Assembly (NCBI RefSeq): GCF_030445035.2
Contig: NC_080688.1
Location: 61,827,949 to 61,891,948, forward strand
Length of the DNA: 64,000 bases
Reading direction: 5' to 3'
From: Dasypus novemcinctus
Taxonomy: Eukaryota; Chordata; Mammalia; Cingulata; Dasypodidae
The notes beneath the pieces are model-generated. The model had not been told where the DNA came from. It saw only the letters and a list, made by a program, of their open reading frames with translations, and made no database searches. The translations under genes were made by a program, and so were the position numbers. Positions 11,998 to 23,864 of the stretch are shown in pieces. Positions within the stretch are counted from its first letter, which is position 1. Every line of letters starts with the position of its first letter.

Positions 11998-13190
11998 AAA
12001 TACTACAAAAGATAGAAATTAAAGGAAACTTTCTGAACATGATAAAGGCCATTTATGAAAAACCCACATTTAACATTGTGCTCAATGGTGAAAGACTGAA
12101 AGTTTTTCCATTGAGATCCTGAACAAGACAATAATGCCCATTGTCACCATGGTTGTTGAATATAGTGCTAGATGTTCTAGCTAGAGCAATCAGGCAAGGA
12201 AAAGAAATAAAAGGTCTCCAAATTGCAAAGGAAGAAGCTAAACTTTCACTTTGCAGATGATATGCTCTCATACCTAGAAAAGCCTGAAAAGATCTACAAC
12301 AAAGCTGCTAGAGCTAATAAACAATTCCAGCACAGTGGCAGGATACAAGATTAATACACAAAAATCATTAATGTTTCTATACGCTAGTAATGCACAATTT
12401 GAGGAGGAAGTCAGAAAAAAATTCATTGATAACAGCAACTAAAAACATAAAATATTTAGGAGTAAACTTAACCAGTGACATACAGCACTTGTATTCAGAA
12501 AACTGCAATGCATTGCTCAAAGAAATAAAATTTTTAAAAAACCTAAATAAATGGAAGAACATTCTGTGCTCATGGATTGGAAGACTAAATATCCTTAAGA
12601 TGCCAAGTCTACCCAAATTGATAAACAGAATAAATGTAATCCTGACAAAAATTCCACCAGCATTTTTTCAAAGAAATGTAAAACACAATAATCAAATTTA
12701 TTTGGAAGGGTAAGGGGCCTTGAATAGCCAGAAACAACTCTAAAAAGAAGAGCAAAGCTGGAGGACCCTCACATCCAGACTTTAAAGCATATTACCTAGC
12801 TACAGTAGTAAAAAAACAACAACAACAGTGTGGTACTGGCATAAAGATAAACAAACAGACCAATGGAACCTAATGGTTCAAAAACAGATGCTCTTATCTA
12901 TGGTCAAGTGATTTTTGACAAGGCTGTCAAAACCACCCAGCTGGGGCAGAATAGTCTATTCAACAAATGTCCTTGGAGACCAGGATATGAACAGACAAAA
13001 GAAAGAAAAAGGACCCCTATCTCACCCTTATACAAAAATTAACTCACAATAGATCAGAGACCTATCTATAAAATCTACAGCCATAAGCTGCTACAAGATA
13101 ATGTAGGGAAACATCTTCAAGACCTGGTGGTAGGTGATGGATTCTTAAACCTTACACCAAAAGCACAAGCAATGAAAGATAACATGGATA

Positions 13191-13357
13191 CGGTGGGGAA
13201 GCTGTACAGAGGTCTGTGCATTCAGTCACACCCACCGGATGGTCACTGCGGTGGGTCGCGTTTTCATACAAACATGATTTTGAGAGAAAAGTCAAAGGTG
13301 CTTCAGCCTTGTACTGTGTATATATATTAAAAAAAAGTTTTGTAAAAAAAAAAAAAA
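13191..13357 (+). pseudogene. Short processed retrocopy of an mRNA 3' end
   Basis: A 167-bp insert in L1-C ends in a run of about 14 A. A perfect 17-bp target-site duplication (gaaagataacatggata, 13174-13190 and 13358-13374) brackets it exactly. The body is GC-richer than its surroundings, does not resemble L1 or the DAS-SINEs, and ends with an AT-rich segment just before the A run. These are hallmarks of an mRNA 3' end copied by L1 machinery. I cannot name the parent gene. A very short SINE-like RNA is an alternative source. Confidence 0.75.
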
Positions 13358-13990
13358 GAAAGATAACATGGATAAATAGGACCTCCTCAAACTTAAACAG
13401 TTTTGTGATTCAAAGAACTTCATCAAGAAGATGAAAAGGCAGCCCACTCAATGGGAGAAAATATTTGAAAACCACATATCCAATAAAAGTTTGATCTCCA
13501 TTCTATATAGGGAGCATACAACTCAACAATAAAACAGTAAGCAAACCAATTTAAAAGTGGGCAAAAGACTTTCATAGACATTTCTCCAAAGAGTAAATAC
13601 AAATGGCCAAAAAGCACATGAAAAAAATGTTCCATTACACTAACTATTAGGGAAATGCAAATCCAGACAGCAATGAGATATCATTTCACAGCACATAGAA
13701 TGGCCATTATCGAAAAAATAAGTGCTGGAAAGGATATGGAGAAATAGGAACACTCCTTCACTTGGTGGGAATGTAAAATTTTGCAGCCTCTGTGTAAGAC
13801 AGTTTGATGGTTCCTCAAGTTCCTGAATATAGAACCACCATATGACCCAACAGTTTCTCTACTAGGAATATATTCAGAAGTACTGAAAACTGTGGCTGTA
13901 TACTAAACCTTCTCAGAAAATAAAGTGAAAAAAAAAAAGATACTGTGGGAACATATAGAATAAATTTTCAATATACATAAAAGATAACAG

Positions 13991-14400
13991 GGAAGCGGAC
14001 TTGGGCCAGTGGTTAGGGCGTCCGTCTACCACATGGGAGGTACGCAGTTCAAACCCTGGGCCTCCTTGACCCATGTGGAGCTGGTCCACCCACAGTGTTG
14101 ATGCGTGCAAGGAGTGCCATGCCATGCAGGGGTGTCCCCCATGTAGGGGAGCCCCATGCGCAAGGAGTGTGCCCCATAAGGAGAGCCACCCAGCACAAAA
14201 GAAAGTGCAGCCTGCCCAGGAATGGTGCCGCACACATGGAGAGCTGACACAGAAAGATGACACAACAAAAAGAAACACAGATTCCTGTGCCGCTGACAAC
14301 AACAGAAGCGAACAAAGAACACGCAGCGAATAGACACAGACAACTGGGGCAGGGGGGTGGAGATGGGGAGAGAAATAAATAAATAAATAAACTTTTTTAA
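13991..14400 (+). mobile_element. DAS-SINE, chimeric type, full length
   Basis: The tRNA-Ala-like head, the ~300-bp body and an A-rich tail of aaataaat units are complete. A perfect 11-bp duplication (aaagataacag, 13980-13990 and 14401-14411) brackets it. It separates the L1-C coding remnant from the following L1 3' UTR. Confidence 0.92.
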
Positions 14401-14411
14401 AAAGATAACAG

Positions 14412-15690
14412 ATCTTACAGTGATGAAAGGCACAATGCAAAAAAAAGTTTTAATTTATTTTTGTTTATTGTTGTTGTTGTTGTTGTTGGCTTTCTGTTAG
14501 GGGAGATTTTGGATTGCAGAGGGGTTACAGCTGTGGTAGGGGAAGATCACTAGCCTGGGATGTTGGTGGTGGGGAGATGTGAAGGGTGCACCTGGGACAT
14601 GTGAGTGTGCTCATGTGATCATGAGGTGTTGTCTTAGTGGGTGGAGACCCACAGAATAACCTATAGAATATTGAATTCCCATCCCGGCAAGTCCTGCTAC
14701 ATTCTCTCATAGAGTGTCCCAATGTGGGACATGACTCCTGGGGATAAGCCTCTGTGGCACCTAGGAATTAATACCAAGCACCAACTAATAATGTATTTGG
14801 AGAAAGACCTAGACCAAAAGGGGGAAATATTAAATGCAAATGAGTTTTTGTGGCTAAGAGATTTCAAAGTGAGTAGGGAGGTCATTCCAGAGGTTATGCT
14901 TATGCTGCTCCATTTATTTGAAACTATAATTAGCACTATATCCATTAGATATATGTTCCAGAGATTTAAATCTTCTGACTGTTCATATGCTAAGTAAGCA
15001 CTAAATCTCAGCAGATTTGCAGCCATCACCTACCCTCTAGCTCATTAGACCACCCAGGACAACTAATAAAAGAATGATGATGGGCAATACCCATCACAAG
15101 AAGAAAAGAGTATCTGCAACTCCAAGCAAGAAAGTTCCATCCATCTGCCCCACGGGATCTAAGCCCCCTCTTAATGGGAAGTAGAATGGACATCACCATC
15201 CCAAAGCCCTCAAGATAGAGGAACAAACAAACATAAGGGGAGAATGCAACTACAGACTAAAGTAGACTTCTTATTATTCTAGTAAGGGAAGGACTTGTAA
15301 CATTGATATAAAAATGTGGTCACCAGAGTTTCCAAGGGGAGAGAGAGGGAAGAATAGGTATACTATGGGGCATTTTTGAGACATTGGAATTGTTCTGTAT
15401 GATATTGCAATGACAGATACAAGCCATTATACATTTTGTTAAATCCTATAAGCTTGTGTGGTACAAAGTGTAAAATATAATCTAAACTGTAGACCATGCT
15501 TAGTAGCAATTCTTCATTTTTTGTGTACATCAGTTGCAATAAATGTACCACACTCATGAAAGATGTTGTTAATGGCGGAAAGTTTGGGAGGAAGTGGGTA
15601 TGGTATATGGGAATCCCCTATATTTTCAATGTAACATTTTTGTAATCTAAAGCTCCTTTAAAAATAAAGAAAAAAAATTTTTAACAAAAT
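14412..15690 (+). other. L1 3' UTR (second module), probably of L1-C
   Basis: This matches the second half of the L1-A and L1-B 3' UTR, from the cttacagtgatgaaaggca block to the terminal aatgtaacatttttgtaatc block and an A-rich end. The first 3' UTR module and the ORF2 C-terminus are absent between 13920 and here. Either L1-C suffered an internal deletion or this is a separate 5'-truncated insertion. A (ttg)n run lies near 14463-14486. Confidence 0.7.
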
Positions 15691-15989
15691 CACAAAGACC
15701 ATAAAGAATCTTTTAAGGCAAGGGGATATGAAAACAGCATACCAAAACTTATGGGATATAGAAAAGGGACTGCTGAGAGGAAAATTTATAGCTCTAAATG
15801 CTTACTTTAAAAAAGAAGAAAGTTCTCTAATCAGAGACCTTGCCTCTAAACTAGAGGATTTAGAAAAAAAGAAGAAACTCAGCCCAAAGCAAGCAGAAGG
15901 AAGGGAATAACAAATATTATAGCAGAGATAAATGAGGTGAAGAATAAAAATCAAGAGAGAGAATCACAAAATCAAAATTTCATTGTTTG

Positions 15990-16420
15990 GGGAAGTGGAT
16001 TTGGTTCAATGGATAGAGCATCCACCTACCACACATGGGAGGTCCAGGATTCAAACCCAGGGCCTCCTGACCCATGTGATGAGCCAGTCCACTTGCAGTG
16101 CTGATGCGCACAAGGAGTGCCGTGCCATGCAGGGGTGTCCCCCACATAGAGAAGCCACATGCACAAGGAGTGCACCCTGTAAGGAGAGCCACCCAGCACG
16201 AGAAAAGTACAGCCTGCCCTGGAGTGGCACTGCACACATGGAGAACTGACGCAGCAAGATGATACAACAAAAAGAGACACAGATTCCCAGTGCCAGTGAC
16301 AAGAATACAAGCAGACACAGAAGAACACACAGCAAGTGGACACAGAAAGCAGACAACTGGGGGGAAGCAGGGAAGGGGCGAGAAATAAATAAAAAATAAA
16401 TCTTTAAAGGAAAAAAAAAG
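15990..16420 (+). mobile_element. DAS-SINE, chimeric type, full length, in L1-D
   Basis: The head, body and aaataaat tail are complete. An 11-bp duplication ttcattgtttg (15979-15989 and 16421-16431) brackets it, and the L1-D ORF2 reading resumes after it. Some head positions diverge from the copies at 271 and 13991, suggesting an older copy or another subfamily. Confidence 0.9.
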
Positions 16421-16937
16421 TTCATTGTTTGAAAATATCAATAAGGTTGACAAACCTTTACCTAGACTGACAAAGAAAAAAAGAGAGATGACAAAAATAA
16501 CTAAAATCAGACATGAAAGGGGTACATTAATATCCATCCTGCAGAAATAAAAATGATACTATAAACAATATATGACAACAAATTGAATAAACTACATGAA
16601 ATGAGCAAATCCCTAGAAAGACACAAACCACCTATACTGACTCTGAAAGAAATAGAAGCTCTCAACAAACCAATCATGAGTAAAGGGATTGAATCAGACA
16701 TCACAAACTTCCAACAAAGGAAAACACAGCTTCACAGGAGAATTTTAATCAAGCATTCTAAGAAGAATAACCTGCTCAAAGGCTCCCAAAAATCGAAAGA
16801 GGATATAACTCCCTAACTTATTCTAAGAGGACAATATCACCCTTACACCAAACCCAGGTAATTATACCACCAGAAAAGAAAACAGGCCAAGATCCCTTAT
16901 GAATACACATGCAAAAATCCTCAAAAAATATTAGGAA

Positions 16938-17097
16938 TCCAGGGAGCAGATGTGGCTCATGTGGTTGACACCTACTTCCCACTTAGGAAGTCCCAGGTTC
17001 GGTTGCCAGTGCCTACTGAAAACAGAAAAAAACAAACAACAAAATTCAGGGGACATGATGTGACTCAGTGGTTGAATAAAAAATAAATTTTTAAAAA
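16938..17097 (+). mobile_element. Short tRNA-derived SINE, possibly dimeric remnant
   Basis: A first tRNA-like unit (gcagatgtggctcatgtggttg, degenerate B box) is followed by an A-rich linker. A second partial head (gacatgatgtgactcagtggttg) comes next, then an A-rich tail. Duplication attaggaa at 16930-16937 and 17098-17105. The second unit lacks its B box. Confidence 0.75.
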
Positions 17098-18984
17098 TTA
17101 GGAAACCAAGTCCAAAAGCACACCAAAAGAATTATACATCATAATCAAGCAGGATTCATCCTGGGTATACAACAGTGGTTCAACATGTGAAAATCAATAA
17201 ATGTAAGACACCACATTAACAGAACAAAATGAAAAGAATACATGATCACCTCGATTGATGCAGAAAAGGTATTTGAAAAATCCAGTAACACTTCTTCATA
17301 GAAGCGCATAGAAAACTAGGAATAGAAATTTCCTCAACATGATGAAAGGGCACTGTTTTCATCACACTCAATGTGAAAGACAAATGGCTTTCATTCCAGG
17401 ATCAGAAACAAGACAAGGATGTCCACTGTCACCACTGTTATTCAACATTCTACTGGAAGTGCTAGCTAGAGCAATTTGTCAAGAGAAAGAAAGAAAAATC
17501 TTCCACATGGGAAAGGAAGAAGTTAAACTTTGCCTATTTGCATATGACATGATCCTATAGACTGAAAATGCTGAAAAATCCACAACAAAGCTACTGGAAC
17601 TAATTAATGAATTCCACAAAGTGGCAGAATACAAGATCAATATGCAAAAATCATTAGTATTTCTGCGTATTGTTAATGAACAATCTGAAGTTAAAGAAAA
17701 AATCTCATTTACAATAGCAACTAAAAGAGTCAAATATCTAGAAATAAATCTAACCAAGGATGTAAAGGACTTGCATGTAGAAAACTATAAGACATTGCCA
17801 AAAGAACTCAAAGACCTGAAAAATGGAAAAACATTCCATGTTCATGGATTGTAAGACTAAATATTGTTAGCAGGTCAATTTTTCCCAAGGTGATTTACAG
17901 CTTTAACGCTATCACAATCAAAATTCTAAAGCTTTCTTTTCAGAAATGGAAAAACCAATCTTCAAAGCTATATGGAAGGATAAGGGGTTCCATGTAGCCA
18001 AAGCCATCTTGAAAAAAAAGAACATAATTGAAGGCCTCACACTTCCCAATCTTAAAACTTATTATAAAGCCATAGTAATCAAAAGAGCATGGTACTGGCA
18101 CAAGGACAGATATATAGACCAATGGAATCAAATTGAGAGTACAGAAATCAGCACTTACATTTATGGCCAACTGATTTTTTACAAAGGTTCCAAGTCTATT
18201 CAATGGGGGAAACTAGTCTCTTCAACAAATGGTGCTGGAACACAGGATGTCCATGAGCAAAAGAATAAAGATGGACCCCTACCTCACACCATATACAAAA
18301 ATCAACTCAAAATGGATCTTAGACCTCAATATAAGAACAAGAACTATAAAACTCCCAGAAAAACTCAGAGAGAAGCATCTTCAGGAACTTGTGTTAGGCA
18401 ATAGTTTCATAGACTTTACATTCAAAGCACAAACAACAGAAGAAAAAATAGGTAAATGGGACCTCACCAAAATTAACAACTTTTGTGCAAAGAACTTTAT
18501 CATGAAAGTAAAAACACAACCTACTGGATGGGAGAAAATATTTGGAAACCACATTATCTGATAAGGGTTTAATATTGAGAATGTATAAAGAAATCCTACA
18601 ATTCAACAATAAGACAAAAGAACCTTTTAAAAATGTGCGTAAGACTTTATAGACCTCTCTCCAGAGAAGACATACAAATGGCCATAAAGCACATTAAAAG
18701 GTGCTCAGAATAACTAGCTCTAAGGGAAATGCAAACCAAAACTCCAGTGAGATACCATTTCACACTCACTAGAATGGCTGCTATTTAAAAAATCAGAAAA
18801 TTATATGTGTTGGAGAGGATGGGGAGAAATGGGAACACTCGTTCACTGTTGGTGGGAATGTAAAATGGTACAGTTGCTCTGTAAGACAGTTTGGCAGTTC
18901 CCCAGAAAGTCACATATAGAATTACCTTATGACCCAGAAATCCCACTGTTAGGTATATACCCATTAGAACTGATATATGCATCC

Positions 18985-20630
18985 TGTGGTGGTTTGAAGC
19001 CATATGTAACCCACCAAAAAAAAATATTTTTAGTATGTTTTCTGTGGGCATGGACCCATTGCATCTAGGATCTTTTGATGAGACTACTTCAGTTAAGGTG
19101 TGACCGCCACATTCAGGAAAGGCCTTAATCCTCTTATGGAGTCCTATATAAGCAGAAGCAAGACAAAGAGAAAAACACAGAAGCAAGAACCTGAAAGCAA
19201 TGTAACCCTGAAGAAAAGAAACCAGAAATTGATGGTTTGGAAAATTCAGAGTTTGTGGAAAGTGAGTCCCCAGAGAATAGTGCTCCATGTGAGGGTTTAA
19301 GTGAACATGGATCCAGTCATCCATTTCAGTGAAACTTGGGATTGGAGGTGCAGTAAAAGTCCTGTTGTCTGATGATTTAGACCCCTTTGTATTACATGTA
19401 AAACTGACAAGGTTTTCGCTAGATCTGTATGAACAGAACTACTGCCAGCTTAGACTATAGGTGACAAGGAAGAGACAACTTAAAGGGAAAATCACTTCAA
19501 GTGCAGAACCATAGAAGCTGAAATCTGGACCAAATATATCTTCTTGGGCCAAGAGAATGTGCCCACCCTTGTATATGGAAAGTGTGAGTCTGCCCCAGCA
19601 CTTGGAGGGTAGGCCTTCCACCCTATTTTTCAAGAAGAGTGCTGTCACCCCATTGTTCTAAGAGGGTGGAGCCTATTACCCAAGGATTACAAAGAGTCTG
19701 GTTGCCACCCCAATGCTTGACAAGCACAGGTAGAACCTGTGCCCCAGTGTTTGAGTAAAGCATGGTCACTGCAAGAGCACTTGGAGGGGTTGGGGTTGTT
19801 ACTCCATCAGTTCCAGAGGACAAAACACCATTCCATAGACCCTCAGACCTTGAAATCTGAAGTATGCCCTATAGGGTTTTGAAACTGTTTGGAACCCATG
19901 ACTCCTGTTTTCCTTCCAAATTCTCCCTATGGGAATGAAAATATTTATCTTATAATTGTCTCTCCATTGTATATTGGAAGCAGATAATTTGTTCTCCACA
20001 TTTCACAGATGCACAGACTGAAGGCAATTGTACCCCAAGACAGACCACACCTATAACTGATTTTGATGAGACTTTGTACTAAGCATTGTTTCTAAAATGA
20101 CTTAAGGCTTTTGGGGTGTTATGACAGAATGAATGATAGAATGAATGTATTTTTGCATATAGAAAGATATATGTGTCTTTTTGGTGTCCAGAGAGTGAAG
20201 TGTGGTATTCTGGAGCTGAATGTACCTCAGAAAAACATATTCTTGAAGTTAATGTATTCCTGTGGGTGTAGACCCATTTTAAATGGGATCTTTTAATGAG
20301 GCTACTTCAGTTAAGGTGTGACCTACCTCATTCAGGATGCATCTTAATCCTATTATTGGAGTCCTTTATAAACAGAAGCAAGACAAAGAGAGAAAGCCTC
20401 AAAAGCAAGAAGATGAAAGCAAGGAAACCCAGAAGAGAAGGGAGAGACCAACCAATGCTATAAATGTGCCTTGCCATGTGGCAGAGAAGCCAAAAATTCC
20501 TGGCCACTGGCCTTTGCAAAGTTAATTTGGACATTTTCCTAAACTCAAACTGTAAACTAATAAATTCCCACTGTTTAAGCTAACCCATTTCATGATATCT
20601 GATTTAAGCAGCCTAGGAAACTAAAACACA
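18985..20630 (+). mobile_element. MaLR-like LTR retrotransposon inserted in L1-D
   Basis: The insert starts with tgtggtggtttgaag and ends with ctaaaacaca. A related LTR is present at its 3' end (20201-20630). The left LTR matches only for about the first 240 bp, then gives way to non-coding internal sequence with imperfect repeats of a 'ccaccccaatgctt' type segment. No gag, pol or env is visible. MaLR elements (ERVL-related, non-autonomous) have this layout and internal repeats. Flanks catcc / catca suggest a 5-bp duplication with one change. The alternative is a non-autonomous DNA element, which the paired LTRs argue against. Confidence 0.65.
20201..20630 (+). repeat. 3' LTR of the MaLR-like element
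   Basis: This 430-bp LTR begins tgtgg and ends acaca. It carries an aataaa signal near 20557 in its last third. The first half aligns to 18985-19225, and the whole aligns to the solo copy at 54718-55155. Shared landmarks are the tgtgggtg...gacccatt block and gaaacccagaagagaaggga. Confidence 0.7.
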
Positions 20631-20790
20631 CATCAATTCTCATAGCAGCATTATTCACAGTTGCCAAAAGATGAAAGCAAAACAATTGTCCATCAACAAA
20701 TGAATGGATAAAATATGGTATACGAGCACTATGGAATATCATTCAGTCATAAAAAGGAATGAAGTTCTGACACATAGGACAACATGGATG

Positions 20791-21330
20791 AACCTTGAAC
20801 ATCATGATCAGTCAAAAAAACCAAACGTGAAAGGACAAATGTATGCCCTCACTGATATGAAATATTTAGAATAAGCAAACTCAGAGCTGGAATCTGAAAT
20901 ACAGGTTATCAGGGATGGAGTGGGGGTGGGGAATGGGAAGCTAATGCTGAAAATTGTATAGAATTTCTGTTTAGGTTGATCATAAAGTTTTGGTAATGGA
21001 TGGTAGTCATGGTAGCACAACATTGTGAACTTAATTGACAGCACTGAATTACCTATGTGAGTGTGGTAAAAGGTTGAAATTTTAGGTTGCACATATGCTA
21101 CTAGAATAAAACTTCTTTAAAAATATACACTTGTGTAACAGTGAATTCTGCTGTAAACAATGGGCTACAGTTCATAATACAATTATAGAAATGTTTTTTC
21201 ACGAATTGTAAAAAATGTATCACACTGATGCAACGTGTTTATAATAGAATGGTATATGAGAACTCTGCATTTTATGCATGATTTTTTGTGTAAACCTACA
21301 AGTTCTTTAAGGCAAAAAGGTTAAATGAGA
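20791..21330 (+). other. L1-D 3' UTR, short type
   Basis: About 540 bp follow the ORF2 end: a block with gaaaggacaaatgtatgccc, a 'gtagcacaacattgtgaac' region, and a terminal segment ending near the ttctttaaggc block. The last part is recognisably related to the 3' ends of L1-A and L1-B, but the ~3-kb UTR of those elements is absent. It may represent an earlier state of the lineage. Confidence 0.65.
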
Positions 21331-22087
21331 ACACCTGGAATGTAAGACGTCCACTGCTTGGGCCTATGGGACCATGGCATTGGGGTTAGAGGGAGGAGTT
21401 TACCCTCAGCCCCAATCTCCAGAGTTTCCCAGAGACCAGAAACTTCCATCAGAGCCTAGGCATCATCTCAAGGGCTTTCTTTAAAAACGAGGGTGTCCAG
21501 GACCGGAATATCCAGATCAGCTCTTTTTCTTTACTTTAAGATGCTAAGGAAAAAACTTGCTCATCATAGCTTAGAGGTAAACCAAGTGGGAGGTGAGCTG
21601 CAGTTGTCTCTCATCCCACCATTTAGATAGATCATCCCACTTCTTTCCTCTCCCACCCTCACCATAGTGGAGGAGAACCAGCATCAGTTTAAGGAAAATG
21701 AAGTCCACACAGCAACCCGAGAAATAGTTAGTTAACCGAAATACCTTCCCACCAGGATCCCCTCTCTCTCTACATAGTCCACTGATTCATACTGGCTAGA
21801 ATTTGAAACCTGTTTCACACACACAAGCACACACACGTAATAGACACGCAGTATCTCAGGCAAGACAGCTGGTTGAATCTTGTCTGCAAATACAGTTTGT
21901 AGCCTCCTCTCAACTTAAGTGAATGGTGCCTAGGGAAAGAACATTTCAGATCGATACATAATCTGATAAGCATTTGCTCATTTTATAGGCAAGAACTTCA
22001 ATCTTCTGCAAACAGTCTTTAGAGACCACTCTTCCTTAAAGGGTCTCTACTGTTGGGTCCCCAACCATGTAATGGTCTCAGGTAGAC
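21331..22087. other. Unassigned, non-repetitive stretch
   Basis: I see no gene or recognisable repeat, only a short (ca)n-like run near 21818-21836. No exon-like open frame with splice sites was found. Confidence 0.5.
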
Positions 22088-23812
22088 CAGTGCTTCTCCA
22101 ATTTGAAAGTGTATCACACCAATGACAGGTGATATATGGCTGACAGGGAGCTGTACAGAACATATGTCCAGGGTGCATGGTAATGTTTGGATATACTCAT
22201 AGTGGCAACAATTAAAAACCACAGCAGGGGGGGTACTGGGTTCCTGGCCAGTGGTGCTCTGTCGTGGTCCCTAGGGGAGCAGCGACAGTCTCCCAGGTAC
22301 AGCGGCGGGGACCGGGAGGGAGTGAGGGTTCAACAGTGAGCCCCTGATGCTAATGACTATGCTTGTGAGCTGATAAGCCTAAAATAAGAACAAGGCCTAG
22401 AGCAACATTGTGCCTGGGAATTTCCTCCTGTCAGCCTTCATGTTACTCAAATGTGGCCAGTCTCGAAGCCAAACTCAGCATGTAAATGCAATGCCTTCCC
22501 CCCAGCGTGGGACATGACACCTGGGGATGAGCCTCCCTGGCACCGAGGGACCACTATCAACTACCAACTGATGATGCAACTGGAAAATGACCTTAAACGG
22601 AAGGTTCAATGAGGATCAGCAGAATATCCCTGTCTACATAAAATAACATGACTTTAAAATGCTGTTTGACCTAAAGTAAGGGGGAAATGGAAAGGAGAAA
22701 TGAGTTTATATGGCTACGAGTTTCTAAAAAAGAGTCTGGAGGCTGGCAGAAGGATTGCCCTCATGCACAACTGAGCAGAGTCAGAGAGACAGATAAAGCA
22801 GATGCAACCCCCAGATATTGGTTCCTTTGAGGGCTAAAGAGACCCATGGGAGTTATGGTCATGGCCGATGGGGTTAACTACCAGGTCAGATGGCCCCTCT
22901 TTGGAAATGGTGTTTATGTGTGATGAATCTGGACTCAGATGGGATCTTCCTTCATAAGACTTTCATGCTAATGTGCTGGAGGTGCAGTTAATGTTGGGGT
23001 TTAAGATATATTTAGGGGATTTGAATCTCTGGACTGACAATGTGATAGCCAGGTCCTGAGCCTCAACAGACTCCAGCACCTACAATCTGATTTATTGGAC
23101 TTACCACACTCAGCTAAGATGGAGTTGAAGAAGGACAACCACCACACCATGGAGTCTAGAGTGATTACAACTGAAAGTGGGAGGATTGCATCCAGCATCC
23201 ATGTGGAATCTGAGCCTCCTCGTGACATAGAGATGCAATGGACACAACCAATCCAATGCCCACATAGAAGAGGTGGCATTGGATTGGGAAAAGTGGACAT
23301 GGTGGACGATGGGTATGGGGAAAGGCAGGAAGAGATGAGAGGTGGAGGCGTCTTTGGGACATGGAGCTGCCCTGGATGGCGCTTCAGAGGCAATCACTGG
23401 ACATTGTAAATCCTCACAGGGCCCACTGGATGGAATGGAGGAGAGTATGGGCCATGATGTGGACCATTGACTATGAGGTGCAGAGGTGCCCAAAGATGTA
23501 CTTACCAAATCCAATGGATGTGTCATGATGATGGGAATGAGTGTTGCTGGGGGGGGGGAGAGGTGGGGTGGGGGGGTGGGGTTGAATGGGACCTCACATA
23601 TATATTTTTAATGTAATATTATTACAAAGTCAATTAAAAAAAAAAGTGTATCAGAATCACCTAGGGAGTCTATTAAAATGATTGCTGAGTCCCATCCCCA
23701 GATATTCTGATTCAGCAAGTCTGGGTGGGGTCTGCAAATTTGCATTTCTAACAAGTTTCAGGGTGATGCTGACACTGTTGGTCCAAGGATCATACCTTGA
23801 GAACCAATAGTA
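22088..23812 (+). mobile_element. MER5A-like hAT-Charlie element split by an L1 copy
   Basis: The start (cagtgcttctcc, 22088) and end (cttgagaaccaatag) resemble MER5A terminal inverted repeats. The body reads like MER5A (agaatcacctagggag..., gattcagcaagtctgggtgg, gcatttctaacaag). A non-autonomous hAT DNA transposon has no genes. The L1 insertion at 22117-23642 separates the two parts. Confidence 0.8.
22117..23642 (+). mobile_element. 5'-truncated L1, 3' UTR only (1.5 kb)
   Basis: This is a copy of the second 3' UTR module ending in an A-rich tail. A duplication aaagtgtatca (22106-22116 and 23643-23653) lies inside the MER5A-like element, giving clear evidence of target-primed insertion. It contains no coding sequence. 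A poly-G-rich stretch (about 23549-23580) precedes the terminal block. Confidence 0.88.
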
Positions 23813-23864
23813 TAGTCCTAAAAATAGGGCTTCTGCTTCCAACCATCCCCTCCCACTTCACTGC

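Larger units (their letters stand above)
10440..13920 (+). pseudogene. L1-C ORF2 remnant, interrupted
   Basis: This is an older 5'-truncated L1. It begins in the linker between endonuclease and RT, and short readable RT segments follow ([25 protein letters not shown]). The FADD catalytic motif is still readable near 12250 (gcagatgatatg). Frameshifts and stops are numerous. Insertions split it: a SINE (11378-11550), an L1 3' copy (11560-11997) and a processed retrocopy (13191-13357). ORF2 stops resembling L1 near 13910, before the usual C-terminal end. Confidence 0.8.
15691..20790 (+). pseudogene. L1-D ORF2 remnant, split by three insertions
   Basis: A 5'-truncated L1 starts in the endonuclease-RT linker (TAYQNLWD-like). 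RT is readable in pieces: [20 protein letters not shown] near 17420-17470 and a mutated catalytic motif reading FAYD instead of FADD near 17540, so the first catalytic Asp is lost. The C-terminal part runs to 18984 and resumes at 20631. Two SINEs (15990-16420, 16938-17097) and an LTR element (18985-20630) interrupt it. Several stops and frameshifts are present. Confidence 0.82.
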
